Positions 28,451 through 39,032 of a DNA stretch of 64,000 nucleotides are shown piece by piece. Position 1 is the stretch's first letter, and each line of letters opens with the position of its first letter. The stretch comes from Gossypium raimondii. Taxonomy: Eukaryota > Streptophyta > Magnoliopsida > Malvales > Malvaceae. A program made the position numbers and the translations under genes. Location: contig NC_068575.1 in assembly GCF_025698545.1 (NCBI RefSeq), forward strand, positions 61,699,980 to 61,763,979. The letters run 5' to 3'. The notes under the pieces were generated by a model. The model ran no database searches and was not told the origin of the DNA. It worked only from the letters and a program-made list of their open reading frames with translations.

Positions 28451-28829
28451 TAATTTATATATCAAACTGTTTAATTCTTTTCACTTTATCATAAGGTTTT
28501 AAATACTAAAATAATAAGGAAGGGTGACTAAAACCTAAAAGTGGACTAAAGCATTGCAAGTTTAGGAAGAATCATGTGAACAAACCCCATTTCAATTTTT
28601 TGGTTGATTTGTTGTGAATAAGTTATAGTGGATTTATATCTTGCTCCACTACTTTGATTGAATGGATAGGATGGGGGAAAAATCATATATTTGTTCCTTT
28701 TCTTAAAGTAATTTGTTTTTTTTTAATTTATTTTATTGACCAGTGCAGCTTATTGTATAACTACTGCACCCAAAACTTATTAATAGAGTAATTTATTTTT
28801 ATTAATAGTACAATTTTTTACGCTTTTTT

Positions 28830-29005
28830 CACTCTAAATCCACATTAATATCTAATTATCCATCCATGCATGGCAAAGCGAGGAAAAAAACCGAAAAACA
28901 GGTAACCAAGAGACATACACTCTAAATCCCACCTTAATATCTAATTATCCATCCAGGCATGGCAAAGCGAGGAACAAAAGCTGAAAAACAGGTAACTAAG
29001 ACATT
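28830..29005. repeat. 88-bp tandem duplication
   Basis: CACTCTAAATCC...CATGGCAAAGCGAGGAA...GAAAAACAGGTAAC appears at 28830 and again from 28918 with about ten differences. Non-coding. Confidence 0.85.
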
Positions 29006-29972
29006 CTCATAGCTTTCATGGGAAAAGACAAGGTTTCATCAATGATTTTAAAATCGGATCGGTAGTTAAATTGATGAAGCTACTGATTCGATTAAAAATA
29101 TATAATAAAAAAAAACTTAAAAACAAACTGTTAAATTGCCGGTTTAACTAGTCTGCACCAATTCCTGATTTATCCAATTCAATGCCATTCTCCGGATCAA
29201 TACCGTGGCCGATCTAATCCGGTTCAGATGCTCCAAGTCATCTACTGACCTCAAAACAAAAGCAAGTTTTTCATAAGAGAATCAATCCCCCATGTGGATA
29301 GACGATAGACGATTAGGCATTGGTGGATATGTAAACATTAGCTATGCAAATCAATTATTGTGATTCCCCATCATGTTCCCTTAAGCTCAAATGGTACTAT
29401 TTGGCTGTTGATGAATTGTTGCTTCCATTTTCTGCCATTATGCAATGCATATGGGGGGCTTGTCTTATCGACATAAACATGGACTGTAACTACGGAAAGT
29501 GGCACTATTTGCGCCTAGCGGCAAAAGGCATGGTTACTGGCCTTGCAGGATGTTTATTCAGATATATATATATATACACACACTTATACAGCTATGTACT
29601 GAATTAAAAAATCACAAATTCAAACAGAAACTAGAACAGCAATGGCAAAGAACAGAAGCAAAAGGAGAAAAGTAAAGGTGCAAGGTTCTGTAATTCCATA
29701 ATTGCAAAGCAAACTTAAACATTCTAAACTGCTGATTTTTCAGCGTTGCCACCGTCACTCTAAGATAAAGCTCGAGCATGGGCAATACATCATATAGTAA
29801 ATATAATCTCATAACTTACTTGTTACATGGAGTTTGGCTATATCAGTCGCTTGTTTCAAGCAGAAATGTAAAGTACCTCGGGTCCCTAAATATTGTGAGA
29901 GTCGAGGAAAATTTGAAAAAGAATTAGTGTAGGAAATTGATTGAAATAAGAAGGAAAAGGCAGAGCATAATA

Positions 29973-32900
29973 CTAAATCTTGTCATGCAGGTTGACCACC
30001 AAGCCATGGGCATCATCGAGAAGCTTCCAGACATCCAGTCGTCCAGCCATACTATGGCATTCTCTCATTATCTCATCCATGCTGCTATACATCTCTATGA
30101 TTAGCTTCCTCCTTTGCAAAACACAAGCTGCGATTGCATAAAGCAAAAGATCATCTGTAGGTGGAGCTCTAAGTCTCATCCTCCCCCAACTGGTCTTTGT
30201 AATACCAGCACGAATTGCTGCCTGGTCTGCCCAGACCACTTCCCAGAGGCAAAGAGTCTGCTCGAAGCTTAACTCCCTCCTGAAAAGAACTACAACCATT
30301 CTATACACAAAGAAGCAATCTTCTGCTTGAAGCTCCTCCAGGTGCCTATATAAATGACTATCCTTACACTTGATAATCTTGGACACGATGTTTAACTGTC
30401 TTCTAATGCCCACTTCATCAAGCCGGAAATTGTGACGAGCCTTTTTCATGAAACCTGCAAAGCACCAGAAGGCTTCAGAATCATCCTCTACCACTGAAAT
30501 GATGGGAGAGAGCAGATCGCTCATTCCTTGGCAATAACCTATCTCGGGATCATAAAGGGTATAGGCCTCAAGTATAGCAACAAGACGAGCAGCATGATAA
30601 ATCCTGCAGGGCTCTAGGTGATCATATTCCTTCAAGCCAACACTCTCAGCTAACTGGTATGCTTTCATTTCTGATACCAATGCCTGAGTTGAAGAGTAAG
30701 CAATCCATTCATCATTTGCCCTCACAGCATCAACACGGATGATTCTCTGCCATGTGGCAAAATCTTCATCCGCATGGGATTTTGACCTGCTTTTTATACG
30801 GGAGGCAGAGGAATTATCATCTTTATCAATATTATTTTCCTCTGTTATTTCTGAGGCAAAGAGGGGTATGTTTTCATCTTCATCAGAGGTATCGGAACCA
30901 GAGGATTCTGTCTCACCAGGAGAATCGTCTTCACAAGTAATTTCACTCTTATCAATACCTCCCTCCGAATCTGAGTCAGAAGATACAAGGGTCTGATGAC
31001 TTTGGTCACGCGGAGGGCGATCAGAATCATCAACCATGGGACTTTCTCCCTTAGTTGACCTTCTACCACTAACCACATCCTCTAAGCCTGAAGAATCAAC
31101 AACTTGACTTAAATCCTCACTGTCTTCATTGCAGTTGTTTCCAGCAGTTTCCTTAACCTTAGAGCTATTCTCAGAATCATCAACCATGGGACTTTCTCCC
31201 TCAGTTGACCTTCTACCACTAACCACATCCTCTAAGCCTGAAGAATCAACAACTTGACTTAAATCCTCACTGTCTTCATTGCAGTAGTTTCCAGCAGTTT
31301 CCTTAACCGTAGAGCTATTCTCAATACGTTTAAGAATTTGGCGGCACCATTTCCGCAATCTTTCAAACTCTTTTCTGCATCAGAAAGAAGTAGCCAAATA
31401 AAATCCCTCCAAAAAAAGAAGGAAAAATAAAAGATAGAAAGAACAAAAACAGGAAGAAGGTAACAGAAACAAAGAATTGCTGATGAACCTTTTCTGTCTT
31501 CTAATGGAGTCTCTTTCTTCCTTTGAACTGTTGAGGTCATATCTGTTAAGCATGCAGACATCACAGTTAGTTGGTGTAACTGGTCATTTATGACCTGATA
31601 CGTGGTTAATATGACAAATAACTACAAATGGATAAAAAACTAAAGCAGCAAGGAAACAAGCCTAAAATAGATCCTTGGCGCAGACAAATCAAATAAATGC
31701 ACTAAACACTCCATTTTCCCTTCTCTTACTTCCAAAGTGACTAACAACTAACAAGATAAAATTTGTTTAAACATCCATCTACAGAAGAATCATTGAGACA
31801 ATGAAAAGTCTGTAAAGCACCAAGATATGATAGAAAGATCATACAATGATTCATTAGAAAAAAAAAAGAATTAGGAAACTAGCCAGTAATTGGAAAGGAA
31901 CAATTTAACCTTGAGGTTTAAGAGTTCCAAGAAGCAGAAAGGACTATTTGAGTCAAAGTATAAAGTGGTACATAAAGAGTAAAAGTATATGAATCTTACA
32001 CTCCAAGGAGGAATGGCCATACCTCTGCTCTAATACTTGGATCAACACCCTGCATTCAAAATGAAAAGAATGATACCTCAAACAGCAATAACATATCCCT
32101 AAAACAGACTAAACCAGATGGAAGAGAAGGCAAATAAGCCTGAAACAAGATTAATAACATACTCCACTTCGAACTTTCTTCAGAAACTTGACACCACCAT
32201 CACCAAGTTTCCCATCCAGCGTGAATAAACTTTTCCATTGTTTAGGTTGAAGGGCATATTTTCTTTTTCTAAGGGCCCAGGGTGATTTCAGGCTACCCCT
32301 ACAGAAAGAAACAAAATTACTGATGCAATAAATAGGAATAGCAATTAATAGCATTTTGGATAAATTCATAAAATAACAGGTATAATTTTTTGTTAGCGCT
32401 TGATCTATGAAAAACACTCTATATGTCTATACACTTAAAAGAAATGAAATGCATCACATGAAACAAAATTTGTAAAACACCCAACAGAGCAATGCTAATA
32501 GCTGTGTAGATACAAAGAAGATAATCTATGTAGAAGACTAAAGGCAAGTAAGCGAAAAATCTCAACTACTTCTGCAAATAGAAATGAGTGCAAGAGTAAT
32601 TGCAATCACTAACAGGGTGTGTAACTGTTGGAAACAAAGATGAGAACAAACAACAATCACAATTCAACCGCAACAACTAAATGTCCTAATGAACAGCTAT
32701 GATAAAGTGCCATTAACATATGAACCAAAACTGTAACATTATACTCCAATGTCTATTTCGAATTTCACTCAGCAATTCAATTCTGAAGCTGAAAGGGACC
32801 TTCACTGCAACCGAAAAATGAAAAGGAGCACAACAACAGAGCTAAAGAGTTACAGCTTTAAAATAATAATCACATTCAGAACCTCTTGAGAGAGGATGAG

Positions 32901-33674
32901 CAGATGAGATTGGAATCGAACTCTTATAAAAGAACCTATGAATCATGACGGTGATGATATTAATTCGACTATTTTATGGTGGAGATCTAAGAACCAAAAA
33001 AATAAAAGAAAGAAAACTAAAGGGGATAAGTATTCGACGATCAGTCGGAAGAAGAATGACGATGGAGATGACAATGAAGAATAAGTATTCGACACCGTGA
33101 TGTCGATGATGATGATGATGGCGATGGTCGACGAAGATGTGTGACTTCGCCATAGGATTCTCAATTAACGGCTTACCAAACGGAAATGCTATTTATCTAT
33201 TCCGTAAGCATATCGAAATCTAAATAAATTCCCTAATTAACAATTTTTATTTTTAAAAAAAAATCAATCTAAGTACCCTATGCCGCGTAATCACGAACGC
33301 GATTGGAACAATAACAAAGCTATAATTTACGAGGACATAGCATTTATTTTTCCTTACCTTCGAGAATAAACGATGGTAGCAGCGAGAGCGATACCGGCCA
33401 TGGCAGTGACGGCGATGGCTATGCCAGAAGGCGAAACCACAGAGTAATAAGACCAGAAGCCGCCGCCGCCACCACCGCCGGCGGTGCTAGCTTCCGCGAA
33501 TAAGATCCATTTTCGTAAACCTTCAATGCCGTCGCCGGTTGAGAAAAATAGCATGAAAATGGCGATGTACGGGAAAACGACGGTTAAGTCCAAGCTGAAA
33601 TCTCGATTTGAATTTTGCCTTCCCTTTTGCTTCTTCTTCTCCCTATCGGCAACGCGGATAAAAGCATTAACCAT
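29973..33674 (-). CDS. TBC-domain Rab GTPase-activating protein with hydrophobic N-terminus
   Basis: Exons (minus): 33674-33358, 32298-32163, 32049-32000, 31542-31489, 31374-29973. Sum 1959 nt, 652 residues, in phase. The segment after exon 1 (KRKYALQPKQWKSLF, GGVDPSIRAEVWPFLLGVYDL) and the C-terminal half are a TBC domain. It carries the arginine finger as IRVDAVR (about 398-404) and the glutamine finger as YCQGM (about 466-470), so it should speed GTP hydrolysis on a Rab. The first exon encodes two hydrophobic stretches (VVFPYIAIFMLFF and SGIAIAVTAMAGIALAATIV) around a run of seven Gly, suggesting a membrane anchor. An acidic Ser/Asp/Glu-rich insert splits the domain and contains a 50-residue tandem duplication. 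An in-frame ATG also occurs at 33776, but MVNAFIRV at 33674 looks the more natural start. Confidence 0.88.
31021..31320 (-). repeat. 150-bp in-frame tandem duplication in the RabGAP gene
   Basis: 31021-31170 and 31171-31320 are near-identical. Each encodes 50 residues (ENSS-VKETAGN-CNEDSEDL...GESPMVDDS), roughly protein residues 204-253 and 254-303. Only a few substitutions separate the copies (T/K, Y/N, E/K), so the event is recent. Confidence 0.95.
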
Positions 33675-34088
33675 CACCAAACGGAGGAACCGCTTCGGTC
33701 TTTTTTTCTCTCTGCAATTTTTATTTGTTTGATTTTTTTGGTTGATTATATAATTATTATTACTATTATTATTCAATTGAAAGCTTGTGCTCTCTTTATC
33801 ATGAAAACGCAGTAACTATAATATAATAAGGATATCTTTTTTTGTCTCCCATTTTTTGACTGTGTGAACGGGAGAAAGGGATGGTGAGGGTTCGTAAAAA
33901 AGCAGATGGCAATTTTGAAATTTCAGATTTCACGGTTGGGCAAATTCGGGTCGAACCATGTTTCCTAATTTTGCCCATATTGGGTCATAGATCTGGTATA
34001 CCAATTAGGCCTTGAATTTTATAAAATTGGACGGCCGGGCCTGGTCATAATTCATATTTAATATTTAAATATTATTTTATTTAAACTT

Positions 34089-34547
34089 AGGGTAAACTAC
34101 TCTCAATATCGCTAAACTTTAGTAAGTTTATATTTTAGTTACTTAACTTCAAAAAATGATATAAAACGGTTATTGAACAGTTTAAAAGTTTTCATTTAAG
34201 TCACATGGTTGTTAAAATCACAATGTCAAAAAAAGATTTTATTCGCATCACCTGCACCAATCAAAAGCTCTCATTCGTTTTCTATTTCACCATTTGGTTT
34301 TTCATGAAACATTTTTTAACATCACGAAAAATCTAAGCAACTTTCTTTTTCGATCTCCAGCATTAACCATCAGATCGACTTGGATCTAGTGACTCAAAAA
34401 CTCAATGACTAAATAAAATTTTTTGAATAGTTTAGTGACTTAATTGAAATTTTTTGAACAATTCAATGATCATTTTATAACTTTTTGAAGTTGAATAACC
34501 AAAATATAAACTTACTAATAATTTATGAACCTTAGGTGTAGTTCTCC
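34089..34547. mobile_element. MITE-like element, 'cattaaactattagtaa' family
   Basis: The left arm (GGTAAACTACTCTCAATATCGCTAAAC...TAAGTTTATATTTTAG) is mirrored at the right (CAAAATATAAACTTACTAATAATTTATGAACC...TAGTTCTCCC). About 459 bp, with a unique middle longer than in the copy at 46806-47062. Confidence 0.6.
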
Positions 34548-35772
34548 CATCAATACATGGCGTAATATCCATGTCATTCATCACCGCGATCTAGAGCGTA
34601 GAGGTAATGTTATAAAATCATATTCCGCATTATATTTTTTTACTCGACATCTATCATTTTTATCCCTTAATGTAAGTCTTGGTCCTTGAACTTGGTAAGT
34701 AGAATCACATTGGTCCCTAAACTTTTTTTTATCTACTTTGACCTCTAAATTTGAAAATCGTTATTCATTTTTGTTAATGATAGTGAAAAAAAATGGGGAT
34801 AATATAACTTTTGGCCACTTAACTCGGCAAGTAGGTACACATTAGCCCTTGCCCTTAAACTTGACAATTAGGTTCGTTTTGGTACCTATGCTTTTTCTTG
34901 GTACACTTTGACACTTGAACTTAACAACTACGTCGATTTTGATCCATGGACTTGAAAAACCTAAAAGTTTGATGATGTGGCACAAACTTTTTTAGATTAT
35001 GAATTTTTAATTATTTATTTAAGTACTATTGGTTCGATGATCGAACTGGTTGAATCGAGAATCAAAATGAATTTAAATAAATTACAATTTTCACGTTCAA
35101 GGTGAAAACAGATAAAAAAAATTCAGTAACCAATATAAACCTACTTACCAAATTTAGGAGCGAAGGTTACATTATCCTTTTCTTAATTTGCTTAATGTTC
35201 AATCTTTTTAATTCCCCCGTTTCTACCATTTTTTTATAGTTTTAAGAAAACTTAAAGAGCAAAACAGAAACAAGTTGTCTAAAGTATATCAACATCATCA
35301 CTACGTAAAATCCATTGCCTTTTTCAGAAAATCCCAATTTGTAAGAAAAAAAATCAACCACATTCACCAAATTAATCAGATTTATTTCTATAAATAAAAA
35401 TCTGGATAAAAATTTATGTGAAATATATATTTATTAAAATTTATATAATATATGAATGAATCATTACTTGAAAAGATAAAAGGTTTAAAGATTAGAGTTA
35501 ATTTATCGTTAAATATTTTAGTTTAATTTTAATATTTAATTTGATATTTTAGTTTAGTTTCGATATTTATTTTAATATCCAAAACAACTAAATTCAATAT
35601 TAAAATTATATTTAGATATTAAAGAATGAACTAAAAATTATGAAAAGCTTGTTTCTCCATAAACACCCTAAAATAGCAGTCGTCTGGTAGTTGAACTACT
35701 CCATAAACAAAACCAGTAATCAGCTCAACTTCCAGCCAACTCTATACCTAAGTTTCTCCGCCATAGCTTCTC

Positions 35773-35793
35773 ATATATATATATATATATATA
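35773..35793. promoter_or_regulatory. TA run, possible TATA region of the DUF538 gene
   Basis: A short (AT)n tract about 95-115 bp before the ATG at 35887, followed by an A/C-rich leader without upstream ATG close to the start. Placement fits a core promoter, but simple TA runs are common here. Confidence 0.35.
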
Positions 35794-35886
35794 CAATCCA
35801 TACTCACATCACCATAACCAATCCTTTCCCTCAAAAAATAAACCTTAAAGAAAAACACATCACATATTCACGCATCAGAAAAAAAA

Positions 35887-36366
35887 ATGGCTACCAACAA
35901 TAACAACACTAAGGAAGACGACCGGCGAGCTGGGGCGGAGATCGTTTACGGCGCAGAAGATTGTTACCGTCACTCCGTCGAGTTGCTACAAGAACTGGGG
36001 TTCCCTAAAGGCGTGCTTCCGTTGAAAGACCTGGAAGAATGCGGGCGGGTTAGAGAAACCGGGTTCGTTTGGATGAAACAAAAGGCACCTTACGAGCATT
36101 TCTTTGAAGGGACGAACAGCCGGGTGAGTTACTCGAAGGAGGTCACAGCGTACGTTGAGAAGTTCAAGATGAAGAAGATGACTGGTGTTAAGAGTAAACA
36201 GGTTTTCTTATGGGTGCCGATCACTGAGATGAGTATCGAAGACGGTTCCGGTGACAAAATATACTTTAAAACTCCGATGGGGATTGGGAAATCTTTTCCG
36301 GCAACGGCGTTTATGATAGAGGAGGAGAAGAATAAGTATTTGGAGGACAAAAAAAGTGATGATTGA
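35887..36366 (+). CDS. DUF538 family protein
   Basis: A single-exon frame of 159 residues. It matches the plant DUF538 family: YGAEDCYRHSVELLQELGFPKGVLPL, then EECGRVRETGFVWMKQK, YEHFFEGTNSRVSYSKEVTAYVEK, VKSKQVFLWVPITEMSIED and KIYFKTPMGIGKSFPATAF. The family length (about 150-170 residues) fits, and this subgroup has no signal peptide. DUF538 proteins are small beta-rich proteins reported in stress and trichome contexts, with no settled biochemical role. The start follows an A-rich AAAAAATGG context. G+C content is clearly higher than in the flanks. The gene stands alone, facing right, between AT-rich intergenic stretches. Confidence 0.93.
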   Translation: MATNNNNTKEDDRRAGAEIVYGAEDCYRHSVELLQELGFPKGVLPLKDLEECGRVRETGFVWMKQKAPYEHFFEGTNSRVSYSKEVTAYVEKFKMKKMTGVKSKQVFLWVPITEMSIEDGSGDKIYFKTPMGIGKSFPATAFMIEEEKNKYLEDKKSDD

Positions 36367-36524
36367 AAATTATATATATTTACCGGTTGGATACAAAATA
36401 AACGATTTATTTTTATCAGTACTTGTAATTTTTATTTTTTATGATCTGTTTTATTTGTGAAAGGCGCATTGAGATGGGGCCAAGTCATTGTGTTTTCACT
36501 TGAAAAAAAAACTTTTATTTGTAG

Positions 36525-36965
36525 GTATAATCTTTTATTTGCCACTCCAATTTTATAAAAACTAATTATTATCTATTTAATTTTTAAAACTTTTTATCCT
36601 TAAACTTTTATTTTCTGTTAAATCATTCAAAATAAATGAAAAGTTAACATTTTTGATTTTGTTGACGTGGTATACGCATGCATTGTCGGTATATGACAAA
36701 TAAATATTTAATTAATTTTAAAATTTTTAAAATCATTAAAATCATTTTAAAAGAATAAAAATATTTTGAATATATTTAAATTTTTAAAATTTAATTAAAG
36801 GATGACATGGCAATCCACGTATAAGAAACGTTAATTTTTCCATATATTTTGTGTGATTTTAAAAAATACAAGTTTAAGGGTTAAAAAGATAAAAAATTAA
36901 ATCAATGATTAAAATATATATATATATTTTTTGTAAAGTTTGAGAGTCAAAAATTTATTATTCCT
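36525..36965. mobile_element. MITE-like inverted repeat
   Basis: The left arm (TTTTTATCCTTAAACTTTTATTTT) is mirrored near the right end (AAAAAATACAAGTTTAAGGGTTAAAAAG). Inside are TTGACGTGG and GATGACATGGCAATCCACGT segments. A related but more decayed copy seems to lie at about 2095-2520. Confidence 0.5.
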
Positions 36966-38066
36966 TTATTTATTACAATTGTGTTTTCCAGTTTGAAGCA
37001 TAGAGAAAGCTACAGTTGAACTGATAAGGTTGAATACGATTTTCATTGAATAAATACAATAATTCTTTTATAAAATGAGGAGGAAATATTTTGTAATTGA
37101 CCTTAATAACCAATAATTAAAAGTAAATACGATTTTGATGCGTATGAAGATTGAGAAAGTCTTATATAAGATATTTGATGTATATCAATTCAAATAAAAG
37201 GATTCAATCGGTTTAAAAGTAAATAGTTTAATAGTAGTAAAAGTAAAAATAAAAATCGACACAAAAATATTGATATTTGAACATGTTTTTAATTAGTTTA
37301 TAATTTTATAATATCATTAGGTTTTTTTTATAATATTACTATTTTTTAAAGTTATATTTGTAATACTCCACCTCTGATCCGATCGTCAGATCTAAGAATA
37401 CGAGTTGTCACATTCGTTACCGAAATAATTAATATTTTATTTCAATATCTAATAGACAAGTCATACAAACAATCTTATTTTCAAAACTTAATAAAACATA
37501 ATATTTATTCAAAATCTGATTATAAACGAGCTTACGAAAGCTGTTATGAACACCGTAATAAACAAAGGACTAAAACGTAATATCACGACTTTGGGAAATG
37601 AAAACATGGTTCCGTGACCTTAACTAAGGTGAGTCGCCACTTTGAAGACAGGAAGTTGACATCACAACTTCAACCAGTGAATATAGCGACCTTACAAATA
37701 GGAGACTCAATGTCACAACCTCAACAGGGGAGAGTCGCAACTATGGTAATAGAGGCTTAATGTCACAACACCAAGAGAAAGATGTCGCGACTATAAAGGT
37801 AATTTTGCATCATATGCCTCAAACCTGCCAAACATTAATACCAAATTGTCTAAATGACCAAACAACTCAACTTATCACAAATTAGACTCGAGCATCGTAA
37901 GCATTTACTTAACATACAAGTAATGTTCTAATTTCAATTCATAGCATCACACAACTTGATTAAGCAAACTTATTATTATACCATCAAATAAACATATATA
38001 CATTCAAATGATAAAGCATTGCTACCATTAGCACCGAAATATCAAAATGGACCTAAAAGCAACTCA

Positions 38067-38297
38067 AAACCTTAAGTTTGTGCCATTTGTTATAACTTGA
38101 CTAAATGTGTTGATACAGGTAGTTCTTTGATACGTTTATTTAGATTCCCACCGACTTTGGTCATGAACTTGTTGTGAAGAGATCGCAACATGTCTATTTC
38201 CTCTTGATTATAGTTTTATTTATAGTAATGGCTTAATGTTGTCTTTTTCTACCAAAAAAAAAAAAAGAAACCTTAAGTTCATGCCATTTGTTATAAC
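38067..38297 (+). mobile_element. 5'-truncated LINE insertion with 30-bp target duplication
   Basis: AAACCTTAAGTTTGTGCCAT... at 38067-38096 recurs at 38268-38297 with two mismatches. Between them (38097-38267) is a sequence ending in a 13-base A run, reading in one frame as a typical plant LINE protein tail (FRFPPTLVMNLL) followed by a short 3' UTR. This is the signature of target-primed retrotransposition. Confidence 0.75.
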
Positions 38298-39032
38298 ATG
38301 ATAAACCTATACAAACTTTTTGAGTCGAGAGCAGAATTTGTATGCTGTCAATAACTTCAAAACTTCAAGATCTACAATACTTGCGTACGAAAATAAATAA
38401 ACTGTACGTTGAGCTATAAACCTCTGTGGTGCTATCATGATTTAAACCAATAGTCAAAGCAACATATCCATACAATCTATATGTGATTCAACTATCAACT
38501 AAATTAATTTACATTTCACGTCTCACATAATTATTTTCTACATTTTTTAATAACAATATTAATTAATAAATAAAATTATAAAAATAAATCGAATTGTAAT
38601 AAAGAAGCTAAAATCAAATTATTGTGATAATCTTGTAATAATGTATTTATAAAAATAAATGAAGCTAATGTTATTTAAATTGAACTAGAATAATCGGTCA
38701 TATTGCTTGAATTAAAAATCTATCAAAAAGGATTAGATTGATTAATCTATAAATATTTCTAAAATAGATTTTTATTATTTTTAATAATTTATTTAATTAA
38801 ACTAATTAAATAAAAAATTGATAGTATGATTAATTCAACTATAATAAAATAATCCTATAATAATCTTTTTATTTGATATCGTAACTAGAATCTAGAAAGA
38901 ACGTTGTATTATATTAAATGTGGGGGCGCGTGTGGATATATATGCAACGCACACAATAGCAAAACAGACCGCGTCTAGTTCTGGTCCCATCACTGGTGGA
39001 TACACTCCCCTCGTTTTCAACATCCATCCCAC

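Larger units (their letters stand above)
26828..29972. other. Intergenic DNA between kinase and RabGAP genes
   Basis: The left 250 bases are the kinase leader and promoter. Then come degenerate short repeats (27310-27660), a MITE-like element (28072-28450) and an 88-bp tandem duplication (28830-29005). An 87-codon open frame at 29344-29607 shows no recognisable motif and I do not call it. Confidence 0.45.
33777..35886. other. Intergenic DNA; promoter side of the DUF538 gene
   Basis: No gene seen apart from a MITE-like element at 34089-34547 and degenerate 'tggtccctaaactt' type repeats at about 34670-35160. A TA run at 35773-35793 lies about 95-115 bp upstream of the DUF538 ATG and may serve as its TATA region. 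Confidence 0.45.
36367..39032. other. Intergenic DNA with repeats
   Basis: Holds a MITE-like inverted repeat (36525-36965), a decayed repeat with diverged units of about 55-60 bp around 'gtcgcgac/gtcacaac' (about 37360-37810), and a short LINE 3' end flanked by a 30-bp duplication (38067-38297). The last 100 bases are the promoter side of the EMB8-like gene. Confidence 0.5.

Noticed and set aside
29344-29607. 87-codon plus-strand frame in intergenic DNA
   Set aside because: No family motif, ends in a TA/CA-rich tail, and no promoter or splice context. Probably chance.
33675-33776. Upstream in-frame start for the RabGAP (MNNNSNNN...)
   Set aside because: It would add 34 Asn/Lys-rich residues from AT-rich leader DNA. 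The start at 33674 (MVNAFIRV) looks more natural, though the longer form is possible.
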